From Candidatus Zixiibacteriota bacterium (GTDB lineage Bacteria > Zixibacteria > MSB-5A5 > SM1-73): a stretch of 6,774 bases of DNA. The stretch covers positions 1 to 6,774 of the forward strand of contig JAOZNS010000147.1 in the NCBI GenBank assembly GCA_029933635.1. The letters are read 5' to 3'. Numbering within the stretch: position 1 is the first letter of the stretch; each line of letters begins with the position of its first letter. Shown here in pieces: positions 1-5,107 of the stretch. The translations under genes and the position numbers were made by a program. Below the pieces are notes generated by a model that was given only the letters and a program-made list of their open reading frames with translations, made no database searches and had not been told where the DNA came from.

Positions 1-1
1 C

Positions 2-52
2 CGTCACCTCCCCGAAACCTTCGGTGAAAGAAGCTTCTCCAATGACCTTAGC
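2..52 (-). other. fmt: Remnant of the fmt reading frame beyond the premature stop
   Basis: Directly after the TAA, the same frame encodes AKVIGEASFTEGFGEVT and runs open off the window edge. This fits the beta-rich start of the Fmt C-terminal domain, where the pattern is roughly 'K-h-h-x-A-x-V ... G-x-h'. No frameshift is needed, so the interruption is a single codon. A one-base change from AAA (Lys) to TAA would explain it. The downstream end of the gene is outside the window. Confidence 0.7.
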
Positions 53-787
53 TTAGAAGATCTTCAGGATCTTTCCCCGAAACTGGGTGAAGGCGCCAGG
101 GGAAGGAGCTAAACCTCGAATCTGGTTTTTGATCTGAACAGCTTCCCGGGACCAATCTATCTGACAATGTTCTGGTGTGATCTTGGGAGCGGGCGTGGCC
201 AAAGCTTCATCCTGCCTAAAAGCTTTTGCCTCTCCCTTTTCGATCAGATCCACCGTCTGGAGCAAAACTTCAGCGCCCAGCTCGGCCATTCGATCATGCA
301 GTTGCCCAAAGTTTTCCTCCGGATAGATTTCGATCTCCCTTTGCAGAATTATATCGCCGGTATCCACTTTCTTTTTGATGTAAAACGTGGTCAAACCCGT
401 CTTGGTTTCCCCATTCATTATAGCCCAGTTGATTGGTGCGGCACCACGATATTTAGGCAAAAGCGAAGCATGAAGATTTATGGTCCCCAAAGGTGGCAGA
501 GAAAAAATCACTTCTGGAAGAATACGAAAAGCCACCACCACAATCAAATCCGGACTTAATTCTTTAAGTGCATCGACAAAACTTTCATCCTCAAGTCTCT
601 CCGGGGTGAGAACCTTTAGATCGTGTTCTAAGGCAAATATCTTCACCGGCGATGCTGAAAGCCTCCGCCCTCTTCCTTTAGGCTTATCAGGAATGGTCAC
701 CACCCCAACTACTGCATGCCGACTTTGAATCAATCTCTTCAGGCTGGGGATGGCAAAATCTGGTGTTCCCATGAAGACCAGTCGCAT
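53..787 (-). CDS. fmt: Methionyl-tRNA formyltransferase, cut short by an in-frame TAA
   Basis: Fmt transfers a formyl group from 10-formyl-tetrahydrofolate to initiator Met-tRNA in the cytoplasm. The N-terminal Rossmann-type formyltransferase domain is complete: MGTPDFA near the start, the loop DKPKGRGRRLSASPVK at residues 34-49, and the catalytic set Asn104, His106 (NLHASLLPKYRG) and Asp142 (VDTGDI). The C-terminal tRNA-binding domain begins around residue 205 and is cut at residue 244, whereas the family is usually about 310 aa. The next codon is TAA (53-55); the same frame continues open to the window edge and still looks like Fmt. The ATG at 787 matches the family start; the 28-bp gap after def has no strong Shine-Dalgarno. 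It is last in the tgt-yajC-def-fmt series. I see no other family that fits; what is uncertain is whether the product works. The stop may be a real nonsense mutation or a sequence error. Confidence 0.93.
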   Translation of the reverse strand: MRLVFMGTPDFAIPSLKRLIQSRHAVVGVVTIPDKPKGRGRRLSASPVKIFALEHDLKVLTPERLEDESFVDALKELSPDLIVVVAFRILPEVIFSLPPLGTINLHASLLPKYRGAAPINWAIMNGETKTGLTTFYIKKKVDTGDIILQREIEIYPEENFGQLHDRMAELGAEVLLQTVDLIEKGEAKAFRQDEALATPAPKITPEHCQIDWSREAVQIKNQIRGLAPSPGAFTQFRGKILKIF

Positions 788-815
788 AATTTCATCTTGA
801 TTGTGATAATGAGGG

Positions 816-1319
816 TTATTTCGCAGAAAGTTTCCTTAATTTCTTAGATAGAAGCTTCCTTCTTATGGAGCTGAGATGGTCGATGAACAGAATTCCATTT
901 AGGTGATCGATCTCATGAGCCAGCACTCTGCTTAGAAGACCTTTGCCCTCAACGATTATCTCTTTCTCATTTAAATCTATTCCTTTGACCACCAGCTTCA
1001 ATGGACGGGTAACGTCGGCGTAGGTGCCTGGAATGGAAAGACAACCCTCCTCCTCCGTCTGATCTCCTTGAGAGTTCACAATCTCTGGATTGATGACGAT
1101 TAAAGGAGACTCCTCCGCCTGGAAAAAGGAACGATCTATCACAAAAAGCCTTAAAGCCTCCCCCACCTGATTGGCCGCCAGCCCAATGCCCTGGGCATTT
1201 TTGAGTGTGCCCAGCATCTCTGAGGCTAACCTTCTTATCCTCTCGTCCACCTTGGTAATCTTTTTGGCCCGCTTGCGTAAAACGGAATCACCATATATTC
1301 TTATAGGCAAAACTGCCAT
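816..1319 (-). CDS. def: Peptide deformylase
   Basis: Def is a metalloenzyme that removes the N-formyl group from new proteins, the counterpart of the neighbouring Fmt. All three family motifs are present: GIGLAANQVG (residues 44-53), EEGCLSIPG (90-98) with metal ligand Cys93, and HEIDH (135-139) with ligands His135 and His139 and catalytic Glu136. With the ATG at 1319 the protein is 167 aa, normal for the family, and begins MAVLPIRIYGDSVLRKRA as deformylases do. This start has a Shine-Dalgarno (AAAGAGGT) a few bases upstream. The frame is open 15 codons further to a GTG at 1364, but that extension has no family resemblance and no ribosome binding site. fmt follows 28 bp downstream and is probably co-transcribed. 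A lysine/arginine-rich tail (about residues 153-167) ends the protein. Confidence 0.97.
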   Translation of the reverse strand: MAVLPIRIYGDSVLRKRAKKITKVDERIRRLASEMLGTLKNAQGIGLAANQVGEALRLFVIDRSFFQAEESPLIVINPEIVNSQGDQTEEEGCLSIPGTYADVTRPLKLVVKGIDLNEKEIIVEGKGLLSRVLAHEIDHLNGILFIDHLSSIRRKLLSKKLRKLSAK

Positions 1320-1457
1320 GTGAACCTCTTTTTTGCAGCGGCGTGAAAATACATCTATGATCACAGCCGAGACGAAATAAACTACATCTTAAATATGTTC
1401 GGTTTTGTATATTAGTTGCTTTCGTTGAAGATAACTAAAAAACGTTGATATCTAAAT
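1320..1457. other. Gap between yajC and def, no clear signals
   Basis: This AT-rich 138-bp spacer separates yajC from def. I found no stem followed by a T-run that would end the yajC transcript. On the minus strand there are TAATAT/TATACA-like -10 sequences, but their -35 partners match the consensus at only about three of six positions. def may therefore be read through from tgt-yajC or use a weak promoter here; the sequence does not decide. Confidence 0.4.
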
Positions 1458-1877
1458 CTACTCACTCTCTCCCACCCTGCCTGCAATGGAGCTTTTCAGA
1501 AATTCGATCTTCACGTTTTCTGCTACCTTCAAGACCACCTTATTCTCTTTATCATTCATGCCCACTATGGTTCCGAACATGCCGCTGTTGGTGACCACCT
1601 TATCTCCTTTGCGCAAGGTGGAAAGCATCATCTTGTGTTCCCTTTGCCTCTTCTGTTGTGGTCTGATCAAAAGGAAATAAAATATTACCACGATGGCAAT
1701 CAGGGGCAAAAAGGCTGCGATCCCTCCGCCCTGTTGACCACCACCCTGTGTTCCAATAGCGTTAACCGGTTCTACCACTGTGCTCCCAACGATCAGCGGC
1801 AGAAAAAACAGAAATCCCAATAAGGCTTTTTTAACAAAAGCTTTAAATTTTTCAATTACGCTTTTGAACTTTATCAT
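1458..1877 (-). CDS. yajC: YajC, preprotein translocase accessory subunit, with extra N-terminal hydrophobic segment
   Basis: YajC is a small inner-membrane protein that associates with SecDF at the SecYEG translocon. The diagnostic core is clear: a membrane helix at about residues 53-71 (IAAFLPLIAIVVIFYFLLI), then RPQQKRQREHK, then the cytoplasmic domain with LRKGDKVVTNSGMFGTIVG (88-106). Ahead of it is a roughly 50-residue extension: a Lys-rich start, a hydrophobic stretch (about 18-35), a small-residue site PVNA (37-40) that could be a signal-peptidase cleavage point, and a Gly/Gln-rich linker (42-52). At 139 aa it is somewhat longer than the usual 80-120. The ATG at 1877 overlaps the tgt stop (ATGA), and the purine-rich GGAGAGAGGAG just before it lies within the tgt end, implying translational coupling. 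secD and secF, frequent neighbours of yajC, are not next to it here. Confidence 0.95.
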   Translation of the reverse strand: MIKFKSVIEKFKAFVKKALLGFLFFLPLIVGSTVVEPVNAIGTQGGGQQGGGIAAFLPLIAIVVIFYFLLIRPQQKRQREHKMMLSTLRKGDKVVTNSGMFGTIVGMNDKENKVVLKVAENVKIEFLKSSIAGRVGESE

Positions 1878-3061
1878 CTCCTCTCTCCAGCTTGATTGTT
1901 TCGGTTATTTGTTAACTTTTCTTCCTGATTGCTCTGATACTTTTTCAAAAAATCGTTTTTCCATTCAAAGAACTCATCTTTTAATATAGCATCTCTTGCC
2001 ATTCTCATCAAGTCCATATAAAAATGAAGGCTATGGATGGTGGCCAACCTTAATGCGCTGACTTCTCCGGCGTTGAAAAGATGTCTCAGATATGCCCGGC
2101 TGTAGTTTTTGCAAGTGGAACATCCACATTGCGGATCGATCGGCGAAAAGTCAAAAGCATACTCGGCGTTTTTTATAATAAGTTTTCCGAATCTGGTGAA
2201 CAAACTTGCGTTCCTGGCATTTCTGGTGGGCAGCACGCAGTCAAACATGTCGATTCCACAGAAGATCGCCTCCACCATATCCTCCGGAGTTCCCACTCCC
2301 ATGAGATATCTGGGCTTTTCTTTCGGAATATAGGAAACACAAATATTTACCATCTCAAAGGTGGTAATCTTAGGTTCTCCCAAAGAAAGCCCACCTATGG
2401 CATATCCGGAAAAATCCATCTCCACCAGAGCTTCAGCCGATCTTTTTCTCAGCTCCGGATAGGTACTACCCTGAATGATACCAAACAACGTTTGCTTATG
2501 TTTGAAGCCTCTATCCTTCCACTCCTCATGTGCCTGTTTGCATCTTTTGGCCCAATTTAAGGTGAGCTTATTGGCTCTATCCGCTTGTTCCGGGGAGCAC
2601 GGATATAGCACCGGTTCATCCAGCGTCATTATTATATCTCCACCCAGAGCATGTTGAATCTCAATAACCTTTTCTGGAGTGAACAGGTGATAAGAACCAT
2701 CCAGATGTGATTGAAATCTGACGCCCTCCTCTGAGGTTTTGGTAAGCGAATTCAAGCTGAAGACCTGAAATCCCCCGCTATCGGTGAGGATGGGTCTGTC
2801 CCAACCCATGAACTTATGCAATCCCCCCGCCTTCTCTACCAACTGATGTCCCGGTCTCAGGTAAAGATGATAGGTGTTTCCCAGTATCAGCTCCGCCCCG
2901 ATCTGTTTCAGATCTTCCGAGCAAAGCGTCTTAACCGATGCCTGAGTGCCCACCGGCATAAAAACGGGAGTATTTACCTCCCCATGTGGAGTCTTTATCA
3001 CTCCCACTCTGGCTTTGGAGTTTTTATCCTTCTTTATTATCTTAAATTCAAAATCGCCCAA
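1874..3061 (-). CDS. tgt: Queuine tRNA-ribosyltransferase (tRNA-guanine transglycosylase)
   Basis: TGT exchanges guanine 34 of GUN-anticodon tRNAs for the queuosine precursor preQ1 in bacteria. The 395-aa protein has the full TIM-barrel fold: active-site Asp94 (DSGGFQVFS), GIIQGS (194-199), GGLSLGE (223-229), nucleophile Asp274 in GIDMFDCVLPTRNARN, and the zinc site Cys312, Cys314, Cys317 and His343. Residues that shape the base pocket differ from the usual bacterial enzyme: DEP replaces DEC (Pro150), and GGLSLG replaces GGLxVG (Leu227). The start is TTG at 3061. It is the only good choice, since an in-frame TAA lies 15 bases upstream, the next Met is residue 35, and FKIIKKD near the N-terminus fits the family. 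No strong ribosome binding site precedes it. A charged tail of about 20 residues overlaps yajC. The usual partner queA is not adjacent. Confidence 0.96.
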   Translation of the reverse strand: MGDFEFKIIKKDKNSKARVGVIKTPHGEVNTPVFMPVGTQASVKTLCSEDLKQIGAELILGNTYHLYLRPGHQLVEKAGGLHKFMGWDRPILTDSGGFQVFSLNSLTKTSEEGVRFQSHLDGSYHLFTPEKVIEIQHALGGDIIMTLDEPVLYPCSPEQADRANKLTLNWAKRCKQAHEEWKDRGFKHKQTLFGIIQGSTYPELRKRSAEALVEMDFSGYAIGGLSLGEPKITTFEMVNICVSYIPKEKPRYLMGVGTPEDMVEAIFCGIDMFDCVLPTRNARNASLFTRFGKLIIKNAEYAFDFSPIDPQCGCSTCKNYSRAYLRHLFNAGEVSALRLATIHSLHFYMDLMRMARDAILKDEFFEWKNDFLKKYQSNQEEKLTNNRNNQAGERR

Positions 3062-3120
3062 TTTAAATGCTTTTTAGATTCGACTTTAAGTCATTCCACC
3101 AATTCGTTGTATATCAACAT

Positions 3121-3149
3121 ATTATAATCTGTATTTCCCTATTTATGTA
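3121..3149 (-). promoter_or_regulatory. Possible sigma70-type promoter of tgt-yajC(-def-fmt)
   Basis: On the minus strand there is a perfect TATAAT (3121-3126). A weak -35, TACATA (3144-3149, three of six consensus bases), lies 17 bp upstream. Transcription would begin near 3114 and give a leader of about 50 nt before the TTG start of tgt. The surroundings are AT-rich, so a chance TATAAT is possible, but it is correctly placed in the only sizeable gap upstream of the cluster. Confidence 0.4.
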
Positions 3150-3241
3150 TTTAGTCCGATGAATTGAACGACTACGCTTTTCTTCAGTCACCTTAATTAA
3201 TGAGGCAGTCGTTTGTCTGATAAATAGCAACAACCTCTCCC

Positions 3242-3799
3242 TTAGGCATGTCCATATTCGGCTAACATTTCAGAGACAGCTCGATACTGATGAGCCTTGG
3301 GGCAGTAACAGAAAAGGCTCATCTTATCTATATCCGGCTCACCTCTCTCGTTCAAGCATTCGGCGTCTACATGAGTTGCCATGATCTCTCCGATGAAAAG
3401 AGAATGAGAACCCAGATCCAAAATTTGTCTTACCACGCATTCTAAATTAACCGGACATTCCTCAATTAAAGGAACATTCACCTTTGCACTCTTTGCTGGG
3501 GTGAGTTTGGTCTGGGCGAATTTGTCCACATCCTTTCCTGAGACGGTTCCGCAAAAGTCGGTCGCCCTGAGCAGTCCTCCTCGGGGAACGTTGATCACAA
3601 ATTCCTTTGACTCCTTTATGATACCAAAGGAGAATCGATTTTTCCTTATGGAGATTCCGACCATAGGTGGCTCCGAACAAACCACCCCCACCCAGGAAAG
3701 TGTTATGATGTTGGGCTTTTGCCCTTTCCTCTGACAGCTCACCAAAACCGCGGGAAGCGGAAACAACATGGTTTGCGGTTCTAACAGTTTCTTTGGCAT
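3242..3799 (-). CDS. Flavin reductase / flavoredoxin-type FMN-binding protein
   Basis: This belongs to the flavin-reductase-like FMN-binding split-barrel family (DIM6/NTAB type). Such proteins bind FMN and either reduce flavin for a partner oxygenase or carry electrons, as flavoredoxin does. Evidence is the N-terminal pattern PLPAVLVSC then PNIITLSWVGVVCSEPPMVGISIRK, followed by FVINVPRGGLLRATDFCGTVSGKDVDKF and LECVVRQILDLGSHSLFIGEI, the ordered core of the family. Length is 185 aa from the ATG at 3799 (MPKKLLEPQ), which aligns best with relatives. ATG at 3808 and TTG at 3814 are in-frame alternatives; the purine-rich GGGGATGGGA suits 3799. There is no signal peptide, so it should be cytoplasmic. 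No oxygenase or hydrogenase partner is in view, so the substrate is unknown. It lies 58 bp after the AbiJ-like gene on the same strand. Confidence 0.88.
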   Translation of the reverse strand: MPKKLLEPQTMLFPLPAVLVSCQRKGQKPNIITLSWVGVVCSEPPMVGISIRKNRFSFGIIKESKEFVINVPRGGLLRATDFCGTVSGKDVDKFAQTKLTPAKSAKVNVPLIEECPVNLECVVRQILDLGSHSLFIGEIMATHVDAECLNERGEPDIDKMSLFCYCPKAHQYRAVSEMLAEYGHA

Positions 3800-3857
3800 A
3801 TTTCCCATCCCCAATAAAGTGATTTTAAGAATGAAAACATTTCAGATCGAAACATCC

Positions 3858-4730
3858 TTATGTCTGATACTTTATATTCAACTTTGATCCCTTTGCCATA
3901 AGATAATTAATGAAAGCAGAACAAGAGACCAACATAAATTTTGCATCTTCAAAATCCAAATTGGACTCATCTATCAAAGCATGGCGTATCCCTTGTGCAT
4001 CACTCGTGTATCCATACAGATTACTAAACGCTTTTTTTAAGGCAGGATGTAATCTTGTTTTCTCTTGTATTGCTTTCAAAGCTTGCTCTAATTTCGCCTT
4101 TGGGTTACCAGATATTTGCTTGCAAACTGCTTCGACCGCACTTATGGACTCCTTAATGGAATTTCTGTAATCAGGTGATCTTCTATCGGTAAGGAGATCA
4201 AAGGCTGTTTTCAGATGAATATAAACTGCGTTTGGAGCCTTTTCCAATGCTTCTTCAATTTCCGCGATCTCTCTTTCCGATGTTATCTGAGTGATTCTCC
4301 CCCCGACGAAACGATATGCGGAAACTTCACGCTCCAAAACGGAATTACACAAAGTCATGAATCTCTGGTTAGCATATTTGTCTGGATAATTGTTCGCAAC
4401 AAACTCAATGAAATCATAGACTTCATTCCATGGACAACGGAAGAAATAATCTCTTAATTGGTTGCGAATAGTCAGCCACTTATCGCCCATCTCATCAACG
4501 GGTTTCTTAAAATAGTTTATTTGCAAAGACCATACCAACTTTTCCATCTCTCGATTGCTAGAAAGATCCCAACGATAATAACCTTCCATATCGAGTTGGG
4601 GCTTCACGCGGTCCCAATAAGAAGCAATTAAAACATTCCACAGTCCATTTCTCAAGTCCTCATCCATAGAATCAACTTGCATTACGCTTTTGACCGGCTT
4701 TAGTCCTTTTCTTTGAGAAAAAGATTCCAT
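3858..4730 (-). CDS. AbiJ-like protein (AbiJ N-terminal domain 4 type), putative phage-defence / abortive-infection protein
   Basis: The 290-aa product resembles AbiJ_NTD4 proteins. The N-terminal part (about 1-140) has the signature SFSQRKGLKPV, then DSMDEDLRNGLWNVL (20-34), then Trp/Tyr-rich segments including RDYFFRCPWNEVYDFIEFV (93-111). The C-terminal part (about 155-285) is helical: YRNSIKESISAVEAVCKQI (188-206), LHPALKKAFSNLYGYTSDAQGIRHALIDE (227-255) and DAKFMLVSCSAFINYLMAK (262-280), like the HEPN-type domain of these proteins. I see no textbook HEPN R-x4-6-H motif; the only close pair is Arg249-His250, so nuclease activity cannot be claimed. The start at ATG 4730 (MESFSQRKG) follows the family pattern; ATG 4742 is an alternative with GAGGA placed rather far upstream. 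The gene appears more AT-rich than the housekeeping genes around it, consistent with acquisition by transfer. There is no obvious partner gene, so it may act alone. Assignment is from remembered family patterns. Confidence 0.75.
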   Translation of the reverse strand: MESFSQRKGLKPVKSVMQVDSMDEDLRNGLWNVLIASYWDRVKPQLDMEGYYRWDLSSNREMEKLVWSLQINYFKKPVDEMGDKWLTIRNQLRDYFFRCPWNEVYDFIEFVANNYPDKYANQRFMTLCNSVLEREVSAYRFVGGRITQITSEREIAEIEEALEKAPNAVYIHLKTAFDLLTDRRSPDYRNSIKESISAVEAVCKQISGNPKAKLEQALKAIQEKTRLHPALKKAFSNLYGYTSDAQGIRHALIDESNLDFEDAKFMLVSCSAFINYLMAKGSKLNIKYQT

Positions 4731-4765
4731 CCGATTACACATCTATCTTGGCATTTCCTCACAAT

Positions 4766-4795
4766 CTAATAGGAAACATATCCTACTAATAGCAA
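4766..4795 (-). promoter_or_regulatory. Weak promoter candidate with imperfect inverted repeat upstream of the AbiJ-like gene
   Basis: On the minus strand TTGCTA (4790-4795, four of six -35 bases) is followed 18 bp later by TATTAG (4766-4771, four of six -10 bases). Nearly the whole spacer and the -10 are an imperfect inverted repeat, CTAATAGGA (4766-4774) against TCCTACTAA (4781-4789), pairing at seven of nine positions around a 6-base centre. A repeat overlapping a promoter in this way could be an operator. The elements are individually weak and the region is AT-rich. Confidence 0.25.
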
Positions 4796-4974
4796 ATATG
4801 TTTTCAGAAAGCAAGTATGAAATATCTCTGTAAGCTAACTTTTGGGTTCCACATATAAACAAACAGTTCTTCAAATAAGAAGAGCCGACCTACTTCTTTC
4901 TTCTTTACAAATCTGAGTCGTAGGAACCGTCTCATTTGAGTCAACTGACCTTGTGGCTGTCCGCATTTGAATTA

Positions 4975-4995
4975 GGACAGGGACAAGCCCTGTCC
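4975..4995. repeat. REP-like palindrome, GGACAGGG-acaag-CCCTGTCC
   Basis: A perfect 8-bp inverted repeat with a 5-base loop forms a GC-rich hairpin in an otherwise AT-rich gap. A second register is also possible (GGGACA/TGTCCC, 4980-4985 with 4991-4996), because the arms carry an internal GGACAGGGACA repetition. It is not followed by a T-run, so it is not a standard terminator. Short palindromes built from GGGACAGGG-type words are often dispersed in many copies in intergenic DNA of environmental bacteria; only one copy is visible here, so calling it a repeat family is inference. Confidence 0.5.
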
Positions 4996-5041
4996 CTACA
5001 TAAGCGAAAAAAAACCGACCTGTAAAATTCTACAAAAAAGC

Positions 5042-5070
5042 AAGCGGCTCCTCAACAAGAAAAGCCGCTT
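5042..5070 (-). terminator. Intrinsic terminator of the S9 peptidase gene, probably bidirectional
   Basis: The perfect 8-bp stem AAGCGGCT (5042-5049) / AGCCGCTT (5063-5070) has a 13-base loop. Read on the minus strand it lies 37 bp after the peptidase stop codon, and its stem is followed by GC and then six T. On the plus strand the stem ends directly in a seven-T run (5069-5075), so it would also stop transcription from the other side. Confidence 0.85.
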
Positions 5071-5107
5071 TTTTTCTCCCTTCTCAGTAAATTTAACAAC
5101 CCAAATC

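Larger units (their letters stand above)
4743..5107. other. 365-bp intergenic region between the AbiJ-like gene and the S9 peptidase
   Basis: I find no supportable gene or tRNA here on either strand. It holds, from low to high coordinate, the promoter/inverted-repeat candidate of the AbiJ-like gene, an A+T-rich stretch with short AAGAA/TTCTT repeats (about 4867-4904), a REP-like palindrome (4975-4995) and the terminator of the peptidase gene (5042-5070). The 90 or so bases from 4905 to 4974 contain nothing I recognise. Confidence 0.6.

Noticed and set aside
53..55. Recoding of TAA as a sense codon
   Set aside because: def, the flavin reductase gene, the AbiJ-like gene and the peptidase gene all end in TAA at the expected protein ends, so TAA is a normal stop here.
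1320..1364. Upstream GTG start for def, giving 182 aa
   Set aside because: The added 15 residues do not resemble deformylases, and the ATG at 1319 has a good Shine-Dalgarno and the family N-terminus.
2081..2560. 159-codon open frame on the plus strand
   Set aside because: It lies wholly inside tgt on the opposite strand, resembles no family, and tgt is certain. The same holds for the other plus-strand frames inside fmt, yajC, the AbiJ-like gene and the peptidase.
3167..3213. Inverted repeat AACGACT / AGTCGTT upstream of tgt
   Set aside because: Only 7 bp with a 33-base loop, and no T-run on either strand, so it is neither a convincing terminator of the flavin reductase gene nor a clear operator.
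3462..3680. 72-codon minus-strand frame inside the flavin reductase gene
   Set aside because: Out-of-frame shadow of a well-supported gene, with no ribosome binding site or family resemblance.
4867..4898. Two overlapping short hairpins (TTCTT/AAGAA and AAGAAG/CTTCTT) that exclude each other
   Set aside because: Looks like a switch, but the stems are 5-6 bp of low-complexity A/G and C/T sequence, expected by chance in this AT-rich stretch.
4905..4974. Possible tRNA or small RNA in the gap
   Set aside because: No cloverleaf, anticodon arm or T-loop consensus could be assembled on either strand.
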